Notes under the pieces: model-generated
What the model saw: the letters and a program-made list of their open reading frames with translations, nothing else
Told to the model about the DNA's origin: nothing
Databases searched by the model: none
In this document: positions 1 through 7,624 of the stretch, piece after piece
Position numbering within the stretch: the first letter of the stretch is position 1
How the letters are laid out: every line of letters begins with the position of its first letter
Position numbers and translations under genes: made by a program
Source of the DNA: 66-474 sp964489055
GTDB taxonomy: Bacteria; Pseudomonadota; Gammaproteobacteria; Xanthomonadales; Rhodanobacteraceae
Length of the DNA: 39,402 nucleotides
Assembly: GCA_964489055.1 (NCBI GenBank)
Contig: CAZAXF010000028.1
Location: forward strand, 1 to 39,402
Direction: 5' to 3'

Positions 1-68
1 TCCCGAGTCCCGAGTCCCGAGTCCCGAGTCCCGAGTCCCGAGTCCCGACTCCCGACTCCCGACTCCCG
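1..68. repeat. Heptamer tandem array (TCCCGAG/TCCCGAC)
   Basis: Six copies of TCCCGAG are followed by three of TCCCGAC and a partial unit. The array begins at or before the window edge, so its full length is unknown. It ends three bases past the stop codon of the sensor kinase gene (stop at 72-74, minus strand). A related seven-base array (TCCCCGG) lies inside metH at 38580-38613. Arrays of this kind are prone to slipped-strand change in copy number; no function is visible here. Confidence 0.9.
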
Positions 69-71
69 CCC

Positions 72-1457
72 TCAAGTCGCGCTGGGCGGAAACCGTATTT
101 CCACCCGCAGCCCATGCGGCTCGGAGTGGTTGGCGAATGTGAGGTCGGCGCCGTGGCGCTCGGCGATCTCGCGCACGATGGCAAGCCCCAGGCCGGTGCC
201 TTCGTAGCCGTTTCCCACCACCCGGAAGAACCGCTCGCCGAGGCGCGGGATCAGCTCGGCCGCGACGCCGGGACCGTTGTCCTGCACGCTGAGCAGGCAG
301 CCGCCATCTGCCAGCGGCTCCAGCTTCACCGTGATTTCCGCGTTGCCCCGCTTGCCGTAGCGCGCGGCGTTGTCGATGAGGTTGCCCAGCATTTCGCGCA
401 ACAACGCCGCGTCGCCGATGATGGTGATGCCGTGCTGCGGGCCGTGGTAGCCAAGGTCGATGCCCTGCGCGAGGGCGTCGGGCACCCGTGCGGCCACTTC
501 CCCGCACACCAGCTCGGCCAGGTCCAGCGACTGCGCCACTCCCAGCGATTCATCCGGCGCCTGCGCCCGCGCCAATGCCAGCAACTGCCCGGCCGCGCGC
601 GCGGTTCCCGCGGACAATCGTTCGACGTGCACCAGCGCCTCGCGCACGGTCGTGGGGCTGGGATCGGCCAGCGCGCGTTCGGCCTGCAGGCGCAATCCCG
701 CCAGCGGTGTGCGCAACTGGTGCGCGGCATCGGCGATGAAGCGCTGCTGCTGCCGCAGCATGCGGTCGAGCCGTCCGAGCAGGGCATCGATGGTCGCCAC
801 CAGTGGTTGCACCTCCCGTGGTGCATCGATGGTCCGGAGCGGCGCCAGGTCGCCGGCGTCGCGCATGCGGATTTCCCGCGCCAGTGGATCAAGCACGCGC
901 AGGCCGCGGGTGATCCCGAGCCACACCAGCCCCATGGCGACCGCGATCAGCAGCAATTCGATCGGTATGCTCGACACCAGCAGTTCGCGCGCCAGCGCCC
1001 GGCGGCCCTGCACGCCCTCGGCGGTGGAGATCACCAGGGTGTCCCCGGGGTCGGCGCGGTTGGAGATGAATACCGACGCCATGCGCATGCGATGCTCATG
1101 ATCCTGGTAGGTGGTCAGCATCGGGGCCGCGTGCACCGCGGACGGAACCGGCTGCGGCAGGTCCGGGTCGCCGGCCAGGACCCCGTAGCGCAGGCTGCGG
1201 ACCGCGAAGCGGTTGCGGTCCTGCACGGAAAAGTGCAGCAGGATGCGCGCCTGTTCGCTCAGTTCGTTGCGGCCGGCATCGCTGTTGACCAGCTCGCCGA
1301 TGGCCTGGGCGCTGTCCAGCAGCCAGCGGTCGTAAACCTTGTTGGCGTAGTGCAGGCCGATCACGTAGTTGATGATGCCGCCGCACACCAGCAGCGCCAG
1401 CAGCGGCACGGACACGAACAGCAGCAGGCGCCGGCGCAGGCTGGGGTTACGCACCAT
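72..1457 (-). CDS. Two-component sensor histidine kinase (TctE/QseC-like)
   Basis: Inner-membrane sensor kinase of 461 residues that would phosphorylate the response regulator encoded just upstream. A first membrane helix lies at about 9-31 and a second at about 162-182. The roughly 130-residue periplasmic part between them resembles the N-terminal sensor domain of TctE-type kinases. A linker or HAMP-like segment follows, then the H-box AAHQLRTP with the phospho-accepting His246. The ATP-binding domain shows the N-box NLIDNAARYG, the G1 box DNGPGV and the G2 box GTGLGLAIV. The start codon overlaps the end of the regulator gene by 11 bp, so the two genes are translationally coupled. The signal sensed cannot be told from sequence; TctE homologues sense tricarboxylates, but this family is broad. 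The gene ends next to a heptamer array. Confidence 0.93.
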   Translation of the reverse strand: MVRNPSLRRRLLLFVSVPLLALLVCGGIINYVIGLHYANKVYDRWLLDSAQAIGELVNSDAGRNELSEQARILLHFSVQDRNRFAVRSLRYGVLAGDPDLPQPVPSAVHAAPMLTTYQDHEHRMRMASVFISNRADPGDTLVISTAEGVQGRRALARELLVSSIPIELLLIAVAMGLVWLGITRGLRVLDPLAREIRMRDAGDLAPLRTIDAPREVQPLVATIDALLGRLDRMLRQQQRFIADAAHQLRTPLAGLRLQAERALADPSPTTVREALVHVERLSAGTARAAGQLLALARAQAPDESLGVAQSLDLAELVCGEVAARVPDALAQGIDLGYHGPQHGITIIGDAALLREMLGNLIDNAARYGKRGNAEITVKLEPLADGGCLLSVQDNGPGVAAELIPRLGERFFRVVGNGYEGTGLGLAIVREIAERHGADLTFANHSEPHGLRVEIRFPPSAT

Positions 1458-2124
1458 CGCCGTCGGCCTCCAGCAGGTAACCGATTCCGCGCACCGTGCG
1501 CAGGTTGACGCCGCTGCCGGCGAGCTTGCGGCGCAGGCGGTACACGGCGATGTCCAGGCCGTTGTCGGTGAGTGCGTCGTTCCACGTGCACATGGCCGCG
1601 ATCAAATGCTCGCGCGAGGTCACCCGGTTCACGCGCGTTGCCAGCGCTTCCAGTACCCCGAATTCGCGCGCGGTGAGGTCCAGCGCCTGGCCGTCCCGGA
1701 GCGCGCGGTGGCCGGGCAGGTCGATCGCGAGCCGGCCCAGTTGCAGCGTGGGGACTCCTTCGTTTTCGTGGCGCCGCAGCAGCGCGCGCACCCGCGCGTC
1801 GAATTCGGCGAGGCTGAAGGGCTTGACCAGGTAATCGTCTGCGCCGAGATCCAGCGTGTGCACGCGCTGGTCCACCTCCTCGCGGGCGGTGATCACCAGT
1901 ACCGGCACGCCGTCGCGGGTTGCCCGCAGGCGGCGCAGTACCTCGTCCCCGGACTCACCAGGCAGGCCCAGGTCCAGCACCACCAGCGAGAAGGGGTGCT
2001 CCTGCAATGCCTTGAGCGCCGCCTGTCCGTTGGCGAGGTGGTCGACGACGTGGCCGGCGCGTGCCAGGGAAGCACAGACCGCATCCGCGATGGCGGCATC
2101 GTCTTCGACGACCAGCATGCGCAT
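1447..2124 (-). CDS. OmpR/PhoB-family response regulator
   Basis: DNA-binding response regulator of 225 residues and partner of the adjacent kinase. The receiver domain has the acidic pair VVEDD near the N-terminus, the phosphorylated aspartate at about residue 51 in VLDLGLPG, and the conserved lysine in DDYLVKPF. The C-terminal part is a winged helix of the Trans_reg_C type, with the segments LTAREFGVLEAL, RVTSREHLI and RLRRKL. An open frame continues about 78 codons further upstream, but the ATG at 2124 is chosen because GGAGG lies ten bases before it and the receiver domain begins directly there; a second in-frame ATG follows two codons later. It is the first gene of a two-gene operon. Its targets cannot be predicted. 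Confidence 0.93.
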   Translation of the reverse strand: MRMLVVEDDAAIADAVCASLARAGHVVDHLANGQAALKALQEHPFSLVVLDLGLPGESGDEVLRRLRATRDGVPVLVITAREEVDQRVHTLDLGADDYLVKPFSLAEFDARVRALLRRHENEGVPTLQLGRLAIDLPGHRALRDGQALDLTAREFGVLEALATRVNRVTSREHLIAAMCTWNDALTDNGLDIAVYRLRRKLAGSGVNLRTVRGIGYLLEADGDGA

Positions 2125-2251
2125 CTGGAACGGACCTCCGGGGCACTGGATGGTGTCGACAAGCGTACAACCTTGCGGACAGGATTTCGCGCGCGTACCC
2201 GACGGATGCGTGCCTGGCGCGGTCAAGTACCGGGCGGGGCGACGAGAATCT

Positions 2252-2292
2252 CCCTCTCCCCCGACAGCTTCAGCGTCGGAGCAGGGAGAGGG
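2252..2292. repeat. Intergenic hairpin (CCCTCTCCC type)
   Basis: Nine-base arms CCCTCTCCC (2252-2260) and GGGAGAGGG (2284-2292) enclose an inner stem CCGAC/GTCGG. The hairpin lies between the response regulator and the SET-domain gene. It resembles other palindromes in this window (18241-18265, 25327-25349) that share a CTCCC/GGGAG core. It has no T-tract, so it is better called a REP-like repeat than a classical terminator, though it may affect mRNA ends. Confidence 0.7.
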
Positions 2293-2350
2293 CAGTCCAA
2301 TGCTGGAATCCCACGGCAGGGCGCGACAGGGCGATGGTCCTGCGCCCGGG

Positions 2351-2812
2351 TCAGCCAATCAACCCGCGCAGCGTGTCCAGCCCGATGCGCAGGCTCTCTT
2401 CCCACGTGTAACCGACGATGACCTCACCGCTGTGCGCGTCGCGGAATTCTTCCTCCTGTCCCGGTGCCAGCAGGTGGCGGTAGTCCACGGTCAGCTCCTC
2501 GCCGGCTTCGAGGTCGTGCGCGGCGAAGATGAAACCCAGCAGCCACAGGCCGTTCGGGGCGAAGCTGTGGTTGACGTAACACTCGTCGGGCCAGTCGGGC
2601 GAGAGCGTGTAGCGGTCCTCGAACCAGCGCACCGAGGTGTGCAACTGCGCGGCGCGTTCCGGGTCGGCCAGGATTTCGGCAAACGTCCAGGTCTCGTCGA
2701 TGCGGTCGGGCGCGACCGCGATGCGTCCGCGTGGCAGGTGCTCGTCAAGGACGAGGCCCTGGCCTGCGCCGGGAATGCGCGAGGGTGCGATGTGGTAACG
2801 CGGCAGGATCAC
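2351..2812 (-). CDS. SET-domain protein
   Basis: Small protein with a compact SET domain, the lysine methyltransferase fold. It has IPGAGQGL near the N-terminus, YVNHSFAPN (the NHSxxPN-type cofactor and knot motif) and LEAGEELTVDYR (the GEEL-xx-DY catalytic motif). It appears to lack a post-SET cysteine cluster. Bacterial stand-alone SET proteins of this size are known, but their substrates are mostly unknown. The start is uncertain. The GTG at 2812 gives 153 residues and begins just before the first conserved block, while a GTG at 2890 would add 26 residues of non-conserved look that overlap a palindromic repeat region. Neither has a strong ribosome binding site. The gene reads in the same direction as the two-component operon but is separated from it by about 226 bp. 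Confidence 0.8.
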   Translation of the reverse strand: MILPRYHIAPSRIPGAGQGLVLDEHLPRGRIAVAPDRIDETWTFAEILADPERAAQLHTSVRWFEDRYTLSPDWPDECYVNHSFAPNGLWLLGFIFAAHDLEAGEELTVDYRHLLAPGQEEEFRDAHSGEVIVGYTWEESLRIGLDTLRGLIG

Positions 2813-2894
2813 GCAGAGGTCTCTGGAAGCGGGTGCGACAGTGTAGTTCCGTTCCGGCTGGCGGCAGAAGCCATCCAATGTGCAGCACACGAAC

Positions 2895-2928
2895 GCCCGT
2901 CACCGCGGCGTTCGCCGGGATGACGGGC
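2895..2928. repeat. Degenerate GTCATYCC-type palindrome
   Basis: A 34-bp near-palindrome whose right arm reads CGCCGGGATGACGGG. Its left arm matches this with two substitutions. It is the same kind of element as the better preserved one at 6022-6111 (GTCATTCCCGCG...CGCGGGGATGAC), a sequence style widespread between genes in proteobacteria and similar to the dRS3 repeat of Neisseria. Confidence 0.6.
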
Positions 2929-2999
2929 AGGAAGTTCTTCGCCCGGATGACGAGCCGGGAAGCGGTATCCGGAATCCTTGTGAAGTCCCGTGGTCCCGG

Positions 3000-3029
3000 A
3001 AAACGGACGGGTGGCGCACCACCCGTCCG
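3000..3029 (-). terminator. Rho-independent terminator of the ComEA-like gene
   Basis: On the minus strand a perfect 11-bp stem (CGGACGGGTGG with CCACCCGTCCG) and a four-base loop are followed by TTTT. It lies ten bases downstream of the ComEA-like stop codon, so it should end that transcript. Confidence 0.85.
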
Positions 3030-3038
3030 ATTCGTGGC

Positions 3039-3353
3039 TCACTTCCTGCGCGAATGCCGCGCGTGCTTGGTTGCCGGTGCGGCAAAATTGCCGCTGAGGC
3101 GGATGGCGTCGTGATTGCGCGCCAGGGTCTTGTCGCCGATGCCCTTGACCTTGGCGAGGTCGGCCTCGCTCTTGAACGCGCCGTGCGCCTTGCGGTAGCT
3201 GACGATGGCCTGGGCCTTGGCCATGCCGACGCCGTCCAGCGACGCGGCCAGGGTGGTGGCGTCGGCCGTGTTGACGTTGACCGGGGTGGCGGCGATGGCG
3301 GGCATCGCGAAGGCCAGCGTGAGCGCGAGTGCTGCGATGGTCTTGCGGAACAT
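3039..3353 (-). CDS. Secreted helix-hairpin-helix protein, ComEA-like
   Basis: Small exported DNA-binding protein of 104 residues. A signal peptide covers about 1-22 (basic start FRKT, hydrophobic core, AIAA end). One ComEA-type domain follows: VNVNTADATTLA, then the hairpins LDGVGMAKAQAIV and VKGIGDKTL. In competent bacteria ComEA binds incoming double-stranded DNA in the periplasm. Short ComEA-like proteins of this type are common in Xanthomonadales and their role in DNA uptake is assumed, not shown. The basic C-terminal tail (KHARHSRRK) could add DNA contact. The ATG at 3353 has GGGAG eight bases upstream and fits the signal peptide. The gene appears monocistronic, with its own terminator. 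Confidence 0.88.
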   Translation of the reverse strand: MFRKTIAALALTLAFAMPAIAATPVNVNTADATTLAASLDGVGMAKAQAIVSYRKAHGAFKSEADLAKVKGIGDKTLARNHDAIRLSGNFAAPATKHARHSRRK

Positions 3354-3540
3354 GTGGATTCTCCCGTGTCTGGTGAATGCGTGCCGCGGTTCGGGCACGT
3401 GGGTCCAGCTTGCCGCCCGCGCCGGGCCCGGTGTAGCGGCGCTTGACGCCCCCGGGCGTCGGCGCGCGCAGCCACGTGTTGTCGGAATCGCCTGACGCAG
3501 CGCTGTTACACTGGTGCATTCACCTGTGCAGGAGAGAGCA

Positions 3541-4986
3541 ATGGACGCCAGCAAGGCCCAATCGTTCATCGGCAAGCTCTGGGATGACGAGGTGGTTCCC
3601 CAGTTGGTCGAATACATCAAGATTCCCAACAAATCGCCGATGTTCGACAAGGATTGGGTCAAGCACGGCTACATGGATGCCGCGGTCACGCTGATGGAAA
3701 ACTGGGCGCGCACCAAGCTGCAGTCGCTGCCCGGCGCGACCCTGGAAGTGGTGCGCCTGGAAGGCCGCACGCCGCTGATCTTCATCGATGTGCCGGCCTC
3801 GGGCGACACCGCGCGCGCGGACGATTGCGTGCTCCTGTACGGACACCTGGACAAGCAGCCGGAGATGACCGGCTGGAGCGAGGGCCTTGGCCCCTGGACG
3901 CCGGTGATCCGGGGCGACCGCCTGTACGGCCGCGGCGGCGCCGACGATGGCTACGCGATTTTCGGATCGCTTGCGGCGTTGCTGGCGCTGCACGAGCAGG
4001 GCATCCCGCACGCGCGCTGCGTGGTGATCATCGAAGCGTGCGAGGAATCGGGCAGCTACGACCTGCCGTACTACGTCGACCACCTGGCCTCGCGCATCGG
4101 CCAGCCCTCGCTGGTGGTGTGCCTGGATTCGGGCTGCGCCAACTACGACCAGTTGTGGCTGACCACGTCGCTGCGCGGCATGACCGGTGGGGAATTGACC
4201 GTCGAGGTGCTGACCGAGGGCGTGCATTCGGGCGATGCCTCGGGCGTGGTGCCCGACGGGTTCCGGATCATCCGCCACCTGCTCTCGCGGCTGGAGGATC
4301 CGGAGACCGGCGCGATCGTCCCGAAGGAGCTGTACGCGGACGTTCCCGCCGAGCGTGTCGAGCAGGCAAGGCAGTGCGCGGAAATCCTCGGCGACGCGGT
4401 GTTCGACAAGTTCCCGTGGACCCAGGGCATGCGTCCGGTCAGTGACGACAAGGTCGAGCTGATCCTCAACCGCACCTGGCGCCCGCAACTGGCCGTCACC
4501 GGTGCCGGCGGCCTGCCGGAGCTCGCCAGCGCCGGCAACGTGTTGCGCCCGGCCACGGCACTGAAGCTCAGCCTTCGGCTGCCGCCCACGGCCGACGGCG
4601 CCAAGGCCGGCACGTTTGTCAAGCGGTTGCTGGAGGCCGATCCGCCGTATGGCGCCAAGGTTACGTTCAAGCTGGAAAAGGACGGCGGCGGCTGGAACGC
4701 GCCGCAGCTTTCCGACTGGCTGAGTGGTTCGGTCGATGAGGCCTCGCGCGATGCCTTCGGTGCGCCGGTCGCCTACATGGGCGAAGGCGGCTCGATCCCG
4801 TTCATGGGCATGCTGGGCGAGAAGTTTCCCAAGGCCCAGTTCCTGATCACCGGCGTGCTGGGACCGCACTCCAACGCCCACGGCCCCAACGAATTCCTGC
4901 ACATCCCGACCGGCAAGAAGGTGTCGCAGGTGGTGGCCAGCGTGGTGGCATCGCACGCCGAGGCCAGCGGCAAGGGCCTGACCTGA
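3541..4986 (+). CDS. M20-family metallopeptidase
   Basis: Zinc-dependent exopeptidase of 481 residues, without a visible signal peptide and so probably cytoplasmic. It likely acts as a dipeptidase or carboxypeptidase. The M20 metal ligands are visible: YGHLDKQP (His102, Asp104), GRGGADDG (Asp135 or 136), the catalytic and metal glutamates in EACEESGS (168-169), CLDSG (Asp196), and a late histidine in GPHSNAHGPNEF. A dimerisation domain lies in the middle, from about GGELTVEVLTEGVHSG onwards. The length suits the 450-500-residue CNDP/PepV-like branch. The start at 3541 has AGGAGAG just upstream; nine extra codons before it are open but have no such site. It stands alone, and the exact substrate is unknown. 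Confidence 0.9.
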   Translation: MDASKAQSFIGKLWDDEVVPQLVEYIKIPNKSPMFDKDWVKHGYMDAAVTLMENWARTKLQSLPGATLEVVRLEGRTPLIFIDVPASGDTARADDCVLLYGHLDKQPEMTGWSEGLGPWTPVIRGDRLYGRGGADDGYAIFGSLAALLALHEQGIPHARCVVIIEACEESGSYDLPYYVDHLASRIGQPSLVVCLDSGCANYDQLWLTTSLRGMTGGELTVEVLTEGVHSGDASGVVPDGFRIIRHLLSRLEDPETGAIVPKELYADVPAERVEQARQCAEILGDAVFDKFPWTQGMRPVSDDKVELILNRTWRPQLAVTGAGGLPELASAGNVLRPATALKLSLRLPPTADGAKAGTFVKRLLEADPPYGAKVTFKLEKDGGGWNAPQLSDWLSGSVDEASRDAFGAPVAYMGEGGSIPFMGMLGEKFPKAQFLITGVLGPHSNAHGPNEFLHIPTGKKVSQVVASVVASHAEASGKGLT

Positions 4987-5270
4987 GCGACGGCCGCCGT
5001 TGTGGTGCAGATCCGCGATGCGCGTCCCGGGGGGCCCGAACGAAGCCTTGGCCGTGCTCGCGGGCCGGCTCGGCCATCGGTGGACGCAGTGACACTGGGC
5101 GGGCGCTTCCAGGGCATCGCCGCGCGTTCGAACATGGTGCGCACGCGCGCATCGTTTCTGCCTGCGGGCGGGCTGCGCCGAGGTGAAGCGCCAGGCGGTG
5201 TTCGCCAGGCAGTTGGGGCGCGGTCCCGCTATCGTTTCAACCGCGCTCGCGAAACCCGGATGATCCCCCG

Positions 5271-5930
5271 ATGATGTACGACCTGCCTCCCGTCACCCGC
5301 GCGCTGCTGATCGCCAACGTGGCGATCTTCCTGCTGGAACTGGTCCCTTCGCTGCGCCCCCTGCTGATTGCCTACGGCGCGCTGTGGCCGATCGGCCCGG
5401 CGCACCCGATGCTGGACGCCTCAGGTCACGTCGTTTCGGTCGGGTTCCAGTTCTGGCAGATCGTCACCTACGCCTTCCTGCACGGCGGCTGGATGCACAT
5501 CTTCTTCAACATGTTCGCGCTGTGGATGTTCGGCGGCCCCATCGAACACCTGATGGGCGCCAAGCACTACACGATCTTCTACTTCGTCTGCGCCATCACC
5601 GCGGCCATCGCGCACCTGCTGGTCTCGCACTTCTTCGTGCACGGCTTCTACCCGACCATCGGCGCTTCCGGCGCGGTGTTCGGCCTGCTGGTCGCCTTCG
5701 GCGTCATGTACCCGCACATGAAGATGTTCCTGATCTTCCTGCCCATCCCGATGCCGGCCTGGATATTCGTGAGCGGCTATATCGTGCTGGAACTGTTCTT
5801 CGGCGTCAGCGGCTACGAATCCGGCGTCGCCCACTTCGCCCACCTCGGTGGCGCGGTCGGCGGCTTCATCCTGCTGCAATACTGGCGCGGCAAACTGCCC
5901 ATCAAACCCAAACGCATCCTCACGCGTTGA
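5271..5930 (+). CDS. Rhomboid-family intramembrane serine protease
   Basis: Polytopic membrane protease of 219 residues with about six helices. The catalytic serine is Ser133 in GASGAVFG and the catalytic histidine is His191 in AHLGG; the HIFFNM motif with a WMH turn (residues about 74-82) is the usual rhomboid loop-1/helix-2 signature. It cleaves transmembrane substrates within the bilayer; the substrate is not predictable. The first ATG of a double ATG (5271 and 5274) is used. The ribosome binding site is weak. The roughly 280 bp between the M20 peptidase and this gene hold no convincing gene, only GC-rich sequence in which small open frames lack initiation signals. Confidence 0.93.
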   Translation: MMYDLPPVTRALLIANVAIFLLELVPSLRPLLIAYGALWPIGPAHPMLDASGHVVSVGFQFWQIVTYAFLHGGWMHIFFNMFALWMFGGPIEHLMGAKHYTIFYFVCAITAAIAHLLVSHFFVHGFYPTIGASGAVFGLLVAFGVMYPHMKMFLIFLPIPMPAWIFVSGYIVLELFFGVSGYESGVAHFAHLGGAVGGFILLQYWRGKLPIKPKRILTR

Positions 5931-6021
5931 TGCTTCCCCGAGCGTCGCCGGATTTGCCACGCCTGAAGCGCATGGAGATCCAGACCGGCGCCCCTGTCCC
6001 GAAAGGCACTTGCCTGGAGCT

Positions 6022-6111
6022 CGTCATTCCCGCGAAAGCGGGAATCCAGTGACATCGTTCCGCCGCAAAGCTTCAAAGGCACTGGATCCCCGCCTACGCG
6101 GGGATGACGAA
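6022..6111. repeat. dRS3-like paired inverted repeat
   Basis: A 90-bp unit bounded by TCGTCATTCCCGCG and its near complement CGCGGGGATGACGA. Each end is itself a small hairpin (TTCCCGCGAAAGCGGGAA at the left; CCCCGCCTACGCGGGG at the right), and the inner edges CCAGTG/CACTGG also pair. It lies between the convergent rhomboid and beta-barrel genes. Such elements are common non-coding repeats in many proteobacteria. Confidence 0.85.
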
Positions 6112-6131
6112 AATCAATGGTGATTTCGTGT

Positions 6132-6162
6132 AAAAAAACAGGCCCGCGTCGAAGCGGGCCTG
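6132..6162 (-). terminator. Rho-independent terminator of the beta-barrel gene
   Basis: On the minus strand ACAGGCCCGC, loop, GCGGGCCTGT is followed by seven T residues. It begins about 25 bp past the stop of the heme-binding beta-barrel gene. This is the strongest canonical terminator in the window. Confidence 0.93.
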
Positions 6163-6187
6163 TGGGGTTGCAACGTGATTCCCGCCT

Positions 6188-6805
6188 TCAGTCGATTTCC
6201 ACGCTGGGGTGGATGCGCTTGACCAGGTGCAGGGTGTTCTTGTCGGTGTGGTCCATTTCCTTGCCGCCGAGGGCGGCGAGTTTCAGGACCAGGGTCTGGC
6301 TGTAGCTGAAGGTGCCGTCTTCGTTGAACTTGAAGGTGCTTTCGAAGCCCTTGAGTTCGGCGCGCTTGGACAGGTACTTGTTCTGCAGGATGCCGTAGTT
6401 GCGGTCGCCCGGGGTGGCCTTGAAGACCAGCTTCTTGTCGCGCGGCTTGGCGCTGCCGCCGGCGATCATGGCGATTCCGCGTCCGAACACGACCACGCGC
6501 ATGATCTGTCCGGTGGACTTTTCCCACAGCAGGTAGCCGACTTCGTCGTGGAACGGGTCCATGGCTTCTTCGCCGTGGCGCCACGCGGTCATCTTGTAGT
6601 TGAGTCCCTCCAGGACCTGCTGGCCGTTTTCCTGGATCGGGATGGGGTGGAACCAGGCCCTTTCGAAGTAGCCGGTCTGGGTCGTCTCGTCGTCCTTGTT
6701 GTGGTAGGAAAGGTCGACGCCGACGTTGCCTTCCCACTCGCCGACCAGCGGGGTCAGCGGACCGAGCTTTTGCGGACCCAGGATTTTCTTCGTTGCCTTC
6801 GGCAT
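6188..6805 (-). CDS. Heme-binding beta-barrel (nitrobindin/FABP-like) protein
   Basis: A 205-residue cytoplasmic protein without signal peptide or membrane segment. LGPLTPLVGEWEGN near the N-terminus, YFERAWFHPI, FHDEVGYLLWE and IMRVVVFGRG look like the strands of the ten-stranded heme-binding barrel related to nitrobindin and THAP4. Several histidines are available (for example in FHDEVGY and near the C-terminus), but the axial ligand cannot be assigned by eye. The ATG at 6805 is preceded by GAGGAGG, a very strong site; 21 upstream in-frame codons are rejected. The gene is monocistronic, with its own terminator. Its upstream region carries an OxyR-like operator (6873-6909), which points to a role under peroxide or heme/NO stress. 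Family assignment is from pattern only. Confidence 0.7.
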   Translation of the reverse strand: MPKATKKILGPQKLGPLTPLVGEWEGNVGVDLSYHNKDDETTQTGYFERAWFHPIPIQENGQQVLEGLNYKMTAWRHGEEAMDPFHDEVGYLLWEKSTGQIMRVVVFGRGIAMIAGGSAKPRDKKLVFKATPGDRNYGILQNKYLSKRAELKGFESTFKFNEDGTFSYSQTLVLKLAALGGKEMDHTDKNTLHLVKRIHPSVEID

Positions 6806-6872
6806 GACCACACCTCCTCGATTGTTGGACTGCAGCCCCTGCACGGTAGCACGGTGCTCGTGGCCCATTCCA

Positions 6873-6909
6873 ATTGATTGATCCGATCAAGACAATAGCT
6901 TTCGTCTAT
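6873..6909 (-). promoter_or_regulatory. Putative OxyR operator upstream of the beta-barrel gene
   Basis: Read on the minus strand, the site begins ATAGACGAAAGCTAT, a match to the OxyR half-operator ATAG-N7-CTAT. After seven bases comes a second, weaker copy ATCGGATCAATCAAT. The four contacts thus recur every ten to eleven bases over 37 bp, as in known OxyR operators. Arrangement and length equal those of the site before ahpC (8702-8738). It lies 68 bp upstream of the start codon at 6805. Confidence 0.65.
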
Positions 6910-7212
6910 TGACGATCGCGCGTGTGTGGCCACCGGGGCGGGCAAGCTTTCCTGCCGTGCATTGGCCCTCGACCGATTCGTCGCGAGGCGGCCGCGCCGC
7001 GAGGCGACCCGCAATCCGGCGCGCAAGCCGTCCGGCACCTCGTGTCGTGACAAACGGGATCGCCGGGCACGTTTGCCGGGACCGGATGCCGGCGGGGAGG
7101 CCGCGGACGCAGCTTCCGGATCACGCATTCGCGCGTCCGGAAACGACGTCGGTTGCGGGGTTGTTGCAGTCCGGCGCCGGCGGGACGGCCTGGCGCCGGG
7201 GCCGGGGCCGGC
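6910..7212. other. Intergenic, no gene seen
   Basis: About 300 bp between the OxyR-like site and the end of rnk. It is GC-rich, with no open frame that has initiation signals or recognisable codon bias. A GC-rich inverted repeat (GGCGCCGG type, around 7170-7205) lies just past the rnk stop but has no T-tract. Confidence 0.5.
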
Positions 7213-7623
7213 TCAGCGGTACAGGTCGCCGGCGGCTTCGGGCTGGTAGTGGATGGCCGTGACCTTCAGTTTCAGCGTGCGGCCGTTGTTTCCCGGCCAG
7301 TCGATGGACTGGCCAACGCGCAGGCCCAAGAGCGCGCTGCCGACCGGCGCCAGGATGGAAATCCTGCCGGCGTCGGCGTTGGCGTCCTTGGGATACACCA
7401 GGGTCAGGGTGTAGTGCTTGCCGCTGGATTCGTCCACGCAGTCGACCGCCGAGTTCATGCTTACCACGTCGTGCGGCATGGCCGAGGGTTCGACCACTTC
7501 GGCGCGGTCGAATTCGGCCTGCAGGCGCAACGCCGCCGGCGAGTCGCGCAGGGCGGGCGTATCGATGAGCGACTCGATGCGTTCCACATCCAGGCGCGAA
7601 AGGGTGATCGGCGTCTTGTGCAT
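7213..7623 (-). CDS. rnk: Nucleoside diphosphate kinase regulator (Rnk), GreA/GreB family
   Basis: A 136-residue protein with a short N-terminal helical part (ITLSRLDVERIESLI) and a C-terminal FKBP-like GreA/GreB domain. The signature stretches are VVSMNSAVDC, TLTLVYPKDAN and ISILAPVGSALLGLRVGQSIDW. Rnk proteins bind RNA polymerase and compete with Gre factors; in E. coli Rnk affects nucleoside diphosphate kinase levels. The short N-terminal arm fits Rnk better than true GreA/GreB, which have a long coiled coil. The start ATG at 7623 lies one base after the oxyR stop, so rnk is translated from the end of the oxyR message, with AAGAAG inside the oxyR 3' end as the likely ribosome binding site. 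Confidence 0.88.
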   Translation of the reverse strand: MHKTPITLSRLDVERIESLIDTPALRDSPAALRLQAEFDRAEVVEPSAMPHDVVSMNSAVDCVDESSGKHYTLTLVYPKDANADAGRISILAPVGSALLGLRVGQSIDWPGNNGRTLKLKVTAIHYQPEAAGDLYR

Positions 7624-7624
7624 G

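Noticed and set aside
3520..4956. Minus-strand frame of 478 codons opposite the M20 peptidase
   Set aside because: No domain is seen, and the plus strand carries the full set of M20 metal ligands.
5002..5274. Possible 90-residue gene between the M20 peptidase and rhomboid genes
   Set aside because: There is no ribosome binding site, composition is arginine- and glycine-rich, and it overlaps the rhomboid start.
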